A stretch of DNA of 64,000 nucleotides from Paracidovorax anthurii. Lineage in GTDB: Bacteria; Pseudomonadota; Gammaproteobacteria; Burkholderiales; Burkholderiaceae_C. Made by a program: the position numbers and the translations under genes. Position 1 is the first letter of the stretch, and each line of letters begins with the position of its first letter. Positions 51,613-59,571 of this stretch are shown here, piece after piece. The notes beneath the pieces were generated by a model. It was not told the DNA's origin, searched no databases, and saw nothing but the letters and a program-made list of their open reading frames with translations. The DNA is taken from positions 62,001 to 126,000 of the forward strand of contig NZ_QLTA01000009.1 in the NCBI RefSeq assembly GCF_003269065.1, given 5' to 3'.

Positions 51613-53124
51613 TCAGTCCTCGACGAAGGCTTCCTCGCGCTTCTTGCTCACGGCCGGCAGCAGCACGATCACGAGCAGCAGCACGGCGGCGGCGAGCAGG
51701 CCGGCGGAGATGGGGCGCGTGACGAACACGGTCCAGTCGCCGCGCGAGAGCAGCAGCGCGCGGCGCAGGTTCTCTTCCATCATCGGCCCCAGGATGAAGC
51801 CCAGCAGCAGCGGCGCGGGTTCGGTGCCGAGCTTGTGGAACACGTAGCCGATGAAGCCGAAGATGCCCACCAGCCACACGTCGAACGTGTTGTTGTTGGT
51901 GCCGTACACACCCACCGCGCAGAACAGCACGATGGAGGGGAACAGCCAGCGGTAGGGCACGGTGAGCAGCTTGATCCACATGCCGATGAGGGGCAGGTTC
52001 AGGATCACGAGCATCGCGTTGCCGATCCACATCGAGGCGATCAGGCCCCAGAACAGCTCGGGGTTGCTGGTCATCACCTGCGGGCCGGGCTGGATGTTGT
52101 GGATGGTCATCGCGCCCACCATCAGCGCCATCACGGCGTTGGGCGGAATGCCCAGCGTGAGCAGCGGGATGAAGGAGGTCTGCGCGCCGGCGTTGTTGGC
52201 CGACTCGGGAGCCGCCACGCCGCGGATGTTGCCCTTGCCGAACGGCACTTCGCCGGGACGCAGCTTGGTCTTCTTCTCGATGGTGTAGGCCGCGAAGGCC
52301 GCCAGCAGCGCGCCGCCGCCGGGCAGGATGCCCAGGGCCGCGCCCAGCCCCGTGCCGCGCAGCACGGCGGGGATCATGCGCTTGAAGTCTTCCTTGGTGG
52401 GGAACAGGCCCTGCACCTTGGCCGTGAACACCTCGCGGTCGTCCTCGGGCTTGGAGAGGTTGGCGATGATCTCGCCATAGCCGAACACGCCCATGGCGAT
52501 CACGACGAAGTTGATGCCGTCGGTGAGTTCAGGGATGTCGAAGCTGTAGCGGGCCACGCCCGAGTTCACGTCGGTGCCCACGAGGCCGAGCAGCAGGCCC
52601 AGCACGATCATGGCCACGGCCTTGAGCAGCGAGCCCGAGGCCAGCACCACGGCGCCGATCAGGCCCAGCACCATCAGCGAGAAGTATTCGGCCGGGCCGA
52701 ACTTGAAGGCCACCTCGGTCAGCGGCGGCGCGAAGGCGGCCAGGATCAGCGTGCCCACGCAGCCCGCGAAGAACGAGCCCAGGCCGGCGGCGGCGAGCGC
52801 CGGGCCCGCTCGGCCCTTGCGCGCCATCTGGTAGCCGTCGATCACCGTGACCACTGAGGATGACTCGCCCGGCAGGTTCACGAGGATGGCGGTGGTGGAG
52901 CCCCCGTACTGCGCGCCGTAGTAGATGCCGGCGAGCATGATGAGCGCGGCCACGGGCGGCAGCGCATAGGTGGCCGGCAGCAGCATGGCGATGGTGGCCA
53001 CGGGCCCGATGCCGGGCAGCACGCCGATGAGCGTCCCCAGGATACAGCCGATCAGGCAGTACATGAGGTTCTGGAAGGTGAAGGCGACGCCGAAGCCGGT
53101 CGCCAGGTTGTCGAACAGTTCCAT
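51613..53124 (-). CDS. tctA: tripartite tricarboxylate transporter large permease TctA
   Basis: 503-residue inner-membrane protein with about 10-12 helices. Landmarks: LIGCILGTLIGVLPGIGPVA, YYGAQYGGSTTAILVNLPGE, GTGLGAALGILPGGGALLAA and APESANNAGAQTSFIPLLTL. TctA moves carboxylates delivered by a periplasmic TctC-type binding protein. It lies 18 bp after tctB. No tctC is next to this pair, so a binding protein is encoded elsewhere, as is common in this family where many Bug proteins exist. Confidence 0.95.
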   Translation of the reverse strand: MELFDNLATGFGVAFTFQNLMYCLIGCILGTLIGVLPGIGPVATIAMLLPATYALPPVAALIMLAGIYYGAQYGGSTTAILVNLPGESSSVVTVIDGYQMARKGRAGPALAAAGLGSFFAGCVGTLILAAFAPPLTEVAFKFGPAEYFSLMVLGLIGAVVLASGSLLKAVAMIVLGLLLGLVGTDVNSGVARYSFDIPELTDGINFVVIAMGVFGYGEIIANLSKPEDDREVFTAKVQGLFPTKEDFKRMIPAVLRGTGLGAALGILPGGGALLAAFAAYTIEKKTKLRPGEVPFGKGNIRGVAAPESANNAGAQTSFIPLLTLGIPPNAVMALMVGAMTIHNIQPGPQVMTSNPELFWGLIASMWIGNAMLVILNLPLIGMWIKLLTVPYRWLFPSIVLFCAVGVYGTNNNTFDVWLVGIFGFIGYVFHKLGTEPAPLLLGFILGPMMEENLRRALLLSRGDWTVFVTRPISAGLLAAAVLLLVIVLLPAVSKKREEAFVED

Positions 53125-53142
53125 GGTGGTCGATGCCCCTGC

Positions 53143-53631
53143 TTAACCCGAAATGAAGCTAGGCCACACGGGGAACTGCAGTTTCAGCGCCCACACGAAA
53201 GCCACGTAACTGCCCACCGCGAGGACGGTGGCGAGAATGAACACTTCCTTGGCCGAGAAGGTGTCGCCCGCCAGGCTCGCGATGAACACGAGCGCGTAGA
53301 TGGCGACGATCAGGCCCATGGCCGGCACGCCGAAGCTCGGCAGGCCGGCGAGCAGCACGCCGAAGGCGAAGTTGGAGGCCAGGATGAAGAACAGTTGCTT
53401 CCATGCCCACTTGCCGATCTTGTCGCCGTCGGCACTCTCGACCGCCGTGGCGTAGAACGTGATGGCGGCGCCCAGAATGGCGAGCAGGATGCCCAGGATG
53501 AGCGGGAAATAGCCCGGGCCCATGCGGGCTCCGCTGCCGATGCTGTAGTTGGTGGCTCCGACCGCAAAGGCCACGCCCACCCCCATGAACATGAGGCCTG
53601 AAAAGAAATCTTTCTGGCTCTTGATTTTCAC
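53143..53631 (-). CDS. tctB: tripartite tricarboxylate transporter small permease TctB
   Basis: 162 residues with four membrane helices (DFFSGLMFMGVGVAFAVGAT, YFPLILGILLAILGAAITF, plus two C-terminal). The segment YSIGSGARMGPGYFP is the usual TctB signature. The GTG start at 53631 is preceded by AAGGAG at 8 nt; an ATG further upstream would add an uncharacteristic N-terminus. Forms an operon with tctA. Confidence 0.9.
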   Translation of the reverse strand: MKIKSQKDFFSGLMFMGVGVAFAVGATNYSIGSGARMGPGYFPLILGILLAILGAAITFYATAVESADGDKIGKWAWKQLFFILASNFAFGVLLAGLPSFGVPAMGLIVAIYALVFIASLAGDTFSAKEVFILATVLAVGSYVAFVWALKLQFPVWPSFISG

Positions 53632-53835
53632 GAAACGACTCCTTACACGAAGTTGACGGGCGATTGTGCAATCCCGCCCTTGACAAGGCGATGTGGATTC
53701 CACCTACCCATGACCTAGGGAAAACCGCAGGGCCGGACGGGGCCCGAAGACGCCCCGCGCACCCCTTCCGCGCGAGGGGCCGCGCCGGCCCGGCGGACGC
53801 GACTATAGGGGCGCCGGGCGGCCCGCCCGGTCACG

Positions 53836-55665
53836 TCACTCCAGCGGCGGCGTGGCGGTGATGACCTCTTCGAGCGTGGTCACGCCCTCGGCCACGCGCA
53901 GCGCGCCCGCGAGGCGCAGCGGGCGCATGCCGTCCTGCACGGCCTGGCGGCGCAGCGAGTCGATGGAGGGGGACTGGTTGATCTTGTCCTTGAGGGCCTC
54001 GCTCACCGTGAGCAGCTCGTAGAGGCCCATGCGGCCATGGAAGCCCGTCATGCGGCAGTCCACGCAGCCCACGGGCTTGTAGGGCTGGTAGCCGCCGTTG
54101 ATCTTCCAGGGGCGCACGACCTCGGCGAGCGACTCGATGCCGGTCGCCTCGTCGCGCTGGCGGCACTGTTTGCACAGCGTGCGCACGAGGCGCTGGGCCA
54201 GCACGCCGAGCAGCGTGGCGTTGATGAGGTAGGGCGGCACGCCCAGCTCCATGAGCCGGCTGATGGCCGATGGCGCGTCGTTGGTGTGCAGCGTGGAGAA
54301 CACGAGGTGGCCGGTGAGCGCGGCCTGCACGGCCATCTCGGCCGTCTCCAGGTCGCGGATCTCGCCCACCATGAGGATGTCCGGGTCCTGCCGCATGAGC
54401 GCGCGCAGCCCCTCCGCGAAGTTGAAGTCGAGCTGCGGCTGCACCTGGGTCTGGTTGAAGCTGGGCTCGATCATCTCGATCGGGTCCTCCACCGTGCTCA
54501 CGTTCACCTCCTCGGTGGCCACGCGCTTGAGCGTGGAGTAGAGCGTGGTGGTCTTGCCCGAGCCCGTGGGCCCGGTCACGAGGATGATGCCGTGCGGGCG
54601 GCGCACGAGCTTTTCCCAGCGCTGCGCGTCGTGCGGCGTGAAGCCCAGCGCGTCGAGGTCCTTCACGGCGTTGTCGGGGTCGAAGATGCGCATCACCATC
54701 TTCTCGCCGAAGGCCGTGGGCAGGGTCGAGAGGCGCATTTCCACCTCGTCGCCGCGCGGGTTGCGGGTCTTGATGCGGCCGTCCTGCGGGCGGCGCTTCT
54801 CGACCACGTCCATGCGGCCGAGCAGCTTCACGCGCGAGACCATGGCGTTGAGCACGCCCATGGGCATCTGGTAGACCGGGTGCAGCACGCCGTCGATGCG
54901 GAAGCGGATCACGCCCTGCTCGCGGCGCGGCTCCAGGTGGATGTCGCTCGCGCGCTGGTCGAAGGCGTACTGCCAGAGCCAGTCCACCACCTTGACCACG
55001 CCCTGGTCGTTGGCGTCGAGCTGCTTGTTGCTCTTGCCCAGCTCCACCAGCTGCTCGAAGCTGCTGCCCGCGCTCGCGCCGCCGGCCTTCTGCGCGGCGC
55101 GCACCGACTTGGCGAGCGCGAAGAACTCGGCCGTGTAGCGGTGGATGTCCTGCGGATTGGCCACCACGCGGCGCACCGAGCGGCGCGCCTGGCGCTCGAC
55201 CTCGGCCACCCAGTCGTCGATGAACGGCTCGGCCGTGGCCACGACCACTTCCTTGGGCGTGACCTGCACGGGCAGCACCTTGTGGCGCTCGGCATAGCTG
55301 GCGCTCATGGTGTCGGCCACGCGGCCCACGTCCACCTTGAGCGGGTCGATGCGCAGGTAGGCGAGGCCGCTGCGGCCCGCCAGGTATTCGGTGAGGCTCT
55401 CCAGGTCCAGCGGCCGGCCGTCGGCCGCGCGCGCCATGGCCACGCTGGCGAGGCGCACCAGCGGGTGCTGGCGGCTCTCGGCCTGCGAGCAGCGGCCGAT
55501 GGTGCGCGTGGCCTCCTCGTCCGAGATCACGCCGTCGGCCTTCAGCCATTCGACGATGCGGCGCCAGTCCAGCGGCCCCGATGCAGAGGATGCGGGCTTC
55601 GCGCCGGCGGGCGGCGGCGGCGGGGTGCTGGCGCCTTCTCGGGTCGGTGGAGTGCTGCGGCTCAT
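53836..55665 (-). CDS. GspE/PilB-family secretion or pilus ATPase
   Basis: 609-residue cytoplasmic hexameric ATPase. An N-terminal MshEN-type domain (SGLAYLRIDPLKVDVGRVAD), then the ATPase core with Walker A GPTGSGKTTTLYS, Asp box STVEDPIEMIEPSFNQTQV, Walker B DPDILMVGEIRD, His box GHLVFSTLHTNDAPSAISRL, and the zinc tetra-Cys CKQC plus CVDC. Powers type II secretion or type IV pilus assembly. ATG 55665 (MSRSTPPTREG) chosen. No pilus or secretin genes adjoin it, so which machine it drives is open. Confidence 0.9.
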   Translation of the reverse strand: MSRSTPPTREGASTPPPPPAGAKPASSASGPLDWRRIVEWLKADGVISDEEATRTIGRCSQAESRQHPLVRLASVAMARAADGRPLDLESLTEYLAGRSGLAYLRIDPLKVDVGRVADTMSASYAERHKVLPVQVTPKEVVVATAEPFIDDWVAEVERQARRSVRRVVANPQDIHRYTAEFFALAKSVRAAQKAGGASAGSSFEQLVELGKSNKQLDANDQGVVKVVDWLWQYAFDQRASDIHLEPRREQGVIRFRIDGVLHPVYQMPMGVLNAMVSRVKLLGRMDVVEKRRPQDGRIKTRNPRGDEVEMRLSTLPTAFGEKMVMRIFDPDNAVKDLDALGFTPHDAQRWEKLVRRPHGIILVTGPTGSGKTTTLYSTLKRVATEEVNVSTVEDPIEMIEPSFNQTQVQPQLDFNFAEGLRALMRQDPDILMVGEIRDLETAEMAVQAALTGHLVFSTLHTNDAPSAISRLMELGVPPYLINATLLGVLAQRLVRTLCKQCRQRDEATGIESLAEVVRPWKINGGYQPYKPVGCVDCRMTGFHGRMGLYELLTVSEALKDKINQSPSIDSLRRQAVQDGMRPLRLAGALRVAEGVTTLEEVITATPPLE

Positions 55666-55726
55666 GGGCGAAAGGGGTTGTGGAGAAAACGGAAACCGGG
55701 AAACCGGGCGGCGGGCCTGTCCGGGC

Positions 55727-56488
55727 TCAATCCACGGGCTTGAACACCCGCAGCCACTTGGGGGCGGGCAGATCCCAGCGCGCCTGCACGGCCTCGGCGC
55801 GGGCCAGCAGCTCGGCCCGCTTGGGCCGCGCGGGCGTGCGCTGCGCCAGGACCACGGTGTTGCCCTCGCGCGTGGGCTTGAAGGCCCACAGCGCATCGGC
55901 GCCGAAGGCCTCGGCCATGCGCGCGAGGCTGTGCTCGTAGCTCGACGAGCGGCCGAAGAGGTTGACGGTCATCGCGCCGTCCTCGGTGAGCAGCGCGCGG
56001 CAGTCGGCGTAGAAATCCGCGCTGTCGAGCACGGGCGCGGCGGCCTCGTGGTCGTACAGATCGACGGCCAGCGCATCCACCGTGCCGTGCCACTCGGGCT
56101 TGCGGATCTCCTGGGCGGCGTCGGCCAGCACCACGCGCAGCTTCGGGCCGTCGGGCGGCAGCTTGAACCACGCGCGGCACACGGCCAGCACCTGCGGGTT
56201 CAGCTCGATGGCCGTGCAGCACATGCGCAGCCGCTTGTGGCAGAACTTGGTGATCGCACCGGCGCCCAGCCCGAGCTGCATGGCGTGGCGCTTGCCCACG
56301 CCGGCGGGCTCCACGAAGAGCAGCCAGGCCATCATGCGCTGCACGTACTCCAGCTCGATCTCGAAGGGCTCGTCGATGCGCATCGAGCCCTGGATCCAGG
56401 GCGTGCCCAGGTGCAGGTGGCGCACGTCGCCGTCATCGGAGACGCTGACTTCGGGCAGCGCGGCGGCTGCGGTGTTCTTGCGGGTCAT
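55727..56488 (-). CDS. spermidine synthase-like methyltransferase-fold protein
   Basis: 253 residues. A Rossmann-type aminopropyltransferase fold: LGTPWIQGSMRIDEPFEIEL, MQLGLGAGAITKFCHKRL, TAIELNPQVLAVCRAWF, LADAAQEIRKPEWHGTVDAL, VDLYDHEAAAPVLDSADFY. The full substrate-binding set of true spermidine synthases is not clear, so the label is family level. ATG 56488 overlaps the stop of the glycosylase gene (ATGA), indicating co-translation. Confidence 0.85.
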   Translation of the reverse strand: MTRKNTAAAALPEVSVSDDGDVRHLHLGTPWIQGSMRIDEPFEIELEYVQRMMAWLLFVEPAGVGKRHAMQLGLGAGAITKFCHKRLRMCCTAIELNPQVLAVCRAWFKLPPDGPKLRVVLADAAQEIRKPEWHGTVDALAVDLYDHEAAAPVLDSADFYADCRALLTEDGAMTVNLFGRSSSYEHSLARMAEAFGADALWAFKPTREGNTVVLAQRTPARPKRAELLARAEAVQARWDLPAPKWLRVFKPVD

Positions 56489-57069
56489 GAATCGAAAAGT
56501 CCAAAGGGTGCGAGGGCCTCGGCCCACGCGGCGCGCTTGCGCTCGAAGCTCCACGACGCGTTCGCGGGGCTGGTGGAGGGCAGGCGCAGCGAGGGCACGG
56601 GCCCCTCGTGCGGGGCGGGGGGCAGCCCCAGGCTGGCGCGCACGGCGCGCGCGTGCCGGAAGCTCTCCCCGCCATTGTGGGCGATGGCCGCCAGGCGCGG
56701 GCAGCGCGCGCGCAGCGCGGCGAAGTCGTTCACCGCCGCGTTGCGGATGCTGGTGTCCAGGCTGCCCTCGCGCTCGCAGGCGGCGTACACGTCCCACAGC
56801 CCCAGGCCGCGCGCCAGCAGCCACGCGCAGCGCTCGGCATAGCGGTCCCGCGCCGGCAGCGGATGCTGCGGCCATAGCGCCTGCAGGATGGGCCAGAAAT
56901 GGTTCTGCGGATGGCCGTAGTACTGCCCGGCGCGCAGCGAGGCCACGCCCGGAAAGCTGCCCAGGATGAGCACCACCGCGCCCTCCGACACGAGCGGCCC
57001 CAGCCCCGCGAGGCGTGCGGGCGCGGCGGGGCCGGGGGCGTCAGGGGTCATGTCGGCGGATGGTGGCAT
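56485..57069 (-). CDS. DNA-deoxyinosine (hypoxanthine) glycosylase, UDG superfamily
   Basis: 194 residues. VVLILGSFPGVASLRAGQYY, then GHPQNHFWPI, is the uracil-DNA-glycosylase family 6 first motif, with the catalytic Asn of HPQN. LWDVYAACEREGSLDTSI and LPSTSPANASWSFERK supply the later motifs. It would remove hypoxanthine from deaminated DNA. Translation may begin at 57069 (MPPSAD) or 57051 (MTPDAPG); neither has a strong ribosome site. Coupled to the spermidine-synthase-like gene. Confidence 0.88.
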   Translation of the reverse strand: MPPSADMTPDAPGPAAPARLAGLGPLVSEGAVVLILGSFPGVASLRAGQYYGHPQNHFWPILQALWPQHPLPARDRYAERCAWLLARGLGLWDVYAACEREGSLDTSIRNAAVNDFAALRARCPRLAAIAHNGGESFRHARAVRASLGLPPAPHEGPVPSLRLPSTSPANASWSFERKRAAWAEALAPFGLFDS

Positions 57070-57122
57070 GCGATCGGGGAGGAAAACGGGAGCCGCGCAG
57101 GGCGTGGCCCGCGCGGCAAATC

Positions 57123-57179
57123 ACTATCAATATCGTAGCTGCTCATGAAGCAAATACGGCGACATGGACGGGATTTCAT
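57123..57179 (+). repeat. dispersed repeat R1, copy F
   Basis: ACTATCAATATCGTAGC head, core CGGCGACATGGAC at 34-nt spacing, ending in TTTCATG. Its far end overlaps the TGA stop of tatD (57176-57178, minus strand). Confidence 0.85.
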
Positions 57180-58045
57180 GCCCGACCGGCGGCACCCGCG
57201 GCAGCGCCGGGCTCGCGCACCAGCCCGGCCAGGCGCGGCAGCGCCGCCAGCGAATTCGCGTGCGCCGCGCGGCCCAGCGCTTCCACCGCGATGCCGCGCA
57301 GCTGCGCCACCACCTGCGCGATGCGCGGCAGCTCGCCCGGCGTATTGCGCGCGGGCGCGGCGCCGGCCTCGCGCTCGGCGGCCGTCACGTAGAGCCAGTG
57401 CGGGGGGATGTCGGGCGCGTCGGTTTCGAGCACGATCGCATCGAGCGGCAACTCGGCCGCGAGCCGGCGCAGCTGCAGCGCGCGCTCGAAGGTCACCGCG
57501 CCGCCGAAGCCGAGCCTGAATCCCAAGTCGATGAAAGCGTGCGCCTGCTGCAGGCTGCCGTTGAACGCATGGGCGATACCGCCCGCCGCCCCCACGTCGC
57601 GCAGGCCCTTGAGCACCTTGTCCACCGCGCGGCGGCTGTGCAGGATCACCGGCAGCTTCGCGTGCCGCGCCAGGCGCAGCTGCTCGCGGTAGAAGCGCTC
57701 CTGCCGGGCCGGGTCCAGGCCGGGCACGAAGCCGTCGAGCCCGATCTCGCCCACGGCCACGAGGCGCGGGTCGCCCGCGTGGTGCGCCAGCGCCTGCGCG
57801 AGCCGCGCCAGGTCGCCGTCGTCCGCGCGGCCCGTGAAGAGCGGGTGGATGCCCAGCGCATAGCTGTCACCATGGCGGTGGGCCGTGGTGCGCACGGCGT
57901 CCCAGTTGCCCCGCTCCACGGCCGGCAGCACGCAGTGCGCCACGCCAGCGCGGGCGGCCTGCGCGCGGGCGCCGTCCAGGTAGTCCAGGCCCGCGTGGGC
58001 CTCGAACTCGTCGAGGTGGCAGTGGGTGTCGATCCAGGTGTCCAT
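57176..58045 (-). CDS. TatD family metal-dependent hydrolase
   Basis: 289-residue TIM-barrel hydrolase, usually a 3'-5' DNA exonuclease or D-aminoacyl-tRNA-related enzyme. Metal ligands: DTHCHLDEFE (HxH), VGEIGLDGF (Glu), VILHSRRAVDKVL (His), GIAHAFNGSL (His) and ETDAPDIPP (Asp). ATG 58045 (MDTWIDTHCH) is the canonical beginning; an earlier Met adds four residues. The stop lies inside R1 copy F. Confidence 0.92.
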   Translation of the reverse strand: MDTWIDTHCHLDEFEAHAGLDYLDGARAQAARAGVAHCVLPAVERGNWDAVRTTAHRHGDSYALGIHPLFTGRADDGDLARLAQALAHHAGDPRLVAVGEIGLDGFVPGLDPARQERFYREQLRLARHAKLPVILHSRRAVDKVLKGLRDVGAAGGIAHAFNGSLQQAHAFIDLGFRLGFGGAVTFERALQLRRLAAELPLDAIVLETDAPDIPPHWLYVTAAEREAGAAPARNTPGELPRIAQVVAQLRGIAVEALGRAAHANSLAALPRLAGLVREPGAAAGAAGRA

Positions 58046-58105
58046 GCCCCGGAGCATGCCAGCCCTGCGCGCGCGGCGCGAGTGCGAGCTGGCGCCGGGG
58101 CTCTC

Positions 58106-58373
58106 AGAACGTGCTCACGATCTCGCAGGGGTCGCGTTGGAGCGCAATCGGGATGAGTGGATGCCTCGGATGCGCCACATGGGCTCATGCCCATGCAAGC
58201 AGCCGAGGCGTCCAATCGCCCGATTTCGCTCCAACCCTTCGGGCAGTGGCGTGTGCGGGCGGTCTGCGGCGTTGCGGCGCTGGCCCATAGCCGGGCTATG
58301 GGCGGCGCACCGCGCCTTGCATCCCGCCCGCACACGCCACTGCGCAACCCCTGGGAGATCGTGAACACGTTCT
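58106..58373. mobile_element. M element, full copy 2 (foldback element)
   Basis: 268 bp with inverted ends AGAACGTGCTCACGATCTCG and, inverted, AGAACGTGTTCACGATCTCC. Internal stems: 58136-58152 with 58219-58235; GCCTCGG/CCGAGGC (58163-58169, 58203-58209); ATGGGC-TCAT-GCCCAT (58179-58194); GTGTGCGGGCGG/CCGCCCGCACAC (58251-58262, 58324-58335); GCCCATAGC-CGG-GCTATGGGC (58283-58303). Four of these pair in copy 1 too despite changed bases. Non-coding; no transposase. The right end overlaps the stop of the DUF2892 gene. Confidence 0.82.
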
Positions 58374-58561
58374 CAACGGCTCCTGCAGGTATTCATGCCC
58401 ACCAGCGGATACAGCGGGCAGAAGCGCAGCACGCCCGTGAGCAGCGGCACCCCGCCCAGCCATCCCCACCAGCCCACCGTGCCGGTGGCGGCCAGGGCGA
58501 TCAGGGCCAGCCCCAGCACGATGCGCAGCCCGCGGTCGAATCCTCCGATATTGCATTGCAT
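58373..58561 (-). CDS. DUF2892 (YgaP-like) inner-membrane protein
   Basis: 62 residues: MQCNIGGFDRGLRIVLGLAL, then IALAATGTVGWWGWLG and PLLTGVLRFCPLYPLVGMNT. The two-helix DUF2892 unit forms the membrane part of YgaP sulfurtransferase and occurs alone beside rhodaneses and sulfide regulators. Cys in RFCPLYPL is conserved in the family. Its TGA stop is provided by the end of M copy 2. It lies on the same strand as the ArsR gene, 80 bp downstream, likely one transcript. Confidence 0.88.
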   Translation of the reverse strand: MQCNIGGFDRGLRIVLGLALIALAATGTVGWWGWLGGVPLLTGVLRFCPLYPLVGMNTCRSR

Positions 58562-58640
58562 GGCGATTTCCTTTCAACGAAAAAACGGGTCGAAACCCAG
58601 GGCAACCGCATCCCGCCCCCGTCCGTGCCGAACCCGCGGA

Positions 58641-58952
58641 TCAGGGACAGAAGATGCGCTTGAGCACGGCCACGAGCTGCGCCACCGCCGGGTCGTCGAT
58701 GCGGTAGTACAGCGTCTGCGCCTCGCGGCGGTAGGTCACGAGCCCGGCCTCGCGCATGCGGGCCAGGTGCTGCGAGAGCGCGGACTGGCTGAGGTCCACC
58801 TGCTCCAGCAGCGTGCCCACCGATGCCTCGCCGTGCTCGATGAGCAGGCACAGCACCAGCAGGCGGTGCTCATTGCCCACCGCGCGCAACAGGGCCGCGG
58901 CCTGCGCGGCGCTCTGCTGCAGCCGTTGCTGGTCGGAAAGTGTGGAGGCCAT
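58641..58952 (-). CDS. ArsR/SmtB repressor, BigR/YgaV-like
   Basis: 103-residue winged-helix repressor: LLRAVGNEHRLLVLCLLIEH, DLSQSALSQHLARMREAGLV, TYRREAQTLYYRI, and C-terminal LVAVLKRIFCP. It lacks the alpha3 Cys-x-Cys metal site of ArsR. It has exactly two cysteines, Cys35 and Cys102, placed as in the BigR/SqrR/YgaV persulfide sensors, which form a di- or tetrasulfide switch. The DUF2892 gene downstream matches the ygaVP arrangement. A probable operator lies at 58982-58997. Confidence 0.9.
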   Translation of the reverse strand: MASTLSDQQRLQQSAAQAAALLRAVGNEHRLLVLCLLIEHGEASVGTLLEQVDLSQSALSQHLARMREAGLVTYRREAQTLYYRIDDPAVAQLVAVLKRIFCP

Positions 58953-58981
58953 GGGATGTCTGGGGGTTGATGCAACTCAAT

Positions 58982-58997
58982 ATTAGCTTTCTCTAAT
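58982..58997. promoter_or_regulatory. candidate ArsR/BigR operator
   Basis: ATTAG-CTTTCT-CTAAT, a palindrome in an AT-rich block (AATATTAG ... CTAATTTAG) 30 bp upstream of arsR and 70 bp before the divergent AhpD-like gene. It resembles ATTAG-type BigR boxes. Confidence 0.5.
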
Positions 58998-59066
58998 TTA
59001 GAAAACAATGATGCATGTCCCCTCGCCCGCAAAAGGGCACCTTCCTTCGTTCCACCAGGAATCCAC

Positions 59067-59435
59067 ATGGCCGACACCTCCTCCTTCCAGACCCTGACCC
59101 GCGACATCTCCCGCCACGTGGGGGCCCTGCGCGCGAGCCAGCCGCAGGCCCTGCAGGCCTTCAGCGCCCTGGGCAAGGCCGCGATGGCGCCTGGCGCGCT
59201 GGACGCCAGGACCAAGGAACTCGTGGCGCTGGCCATCGGCGTGGCGGCGCGCTGCGACGGCTGCATCGGCTTCCACACCCAGGCGCTGGCGCGCCTGGGC
59301 GCGTCCCGGGAAGAGGTGCACGAGGTGCTGGGCATCGCCGTGTACATGGGCGGCGGCCCGGCGCTGATGTATGCCGCCAATGCCGTGGCGGCCTTCGACG
59401 AATGCCGGCCGGCCGCGCCCGGGGCCGCTGCCTGA
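59067..59435 (+). CDS. AhpD/carboxymuconolactone decarboxylase-like protein
   Basis: 122 residues. The core motif VAARCDGCIGFHTQAL holds the AhpD-type Cys-x2-Cys-x3-His redox site, flanked by LDARTKELVALAIGVA and EVHEVLGIAVYMGGGPALMY. Proteins of this type act as peroxidase/disulfide partners. ATG 59067 follows CAGGAA. Divergent from the BigR-like repressor, which may control it. Confidence 0.9.
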   Translation: MADTSSFQTLTRDISRHVGALRASQPQALQAFSALGKAAMAPGALDARTKELVALAIGVAARCDGCIGFHTQALARLGASREEVHEVLGIAVYMGGGPALMYAANAVAAFDECRPAAPGAAA

Positions 59436-59571
59436 CGCGCGCCGGGCGGCGCCCCCGCCCGCCCCCTGAAACAGCCCGACACATGCGCCCGGGAAGGTTC
59501 CGTGCTACCGTGCCCGGAATCGCTTCCCCGGCGCGCCCCGGCGCGCGCAGGCCCCCGACCGAGGTGACCCC

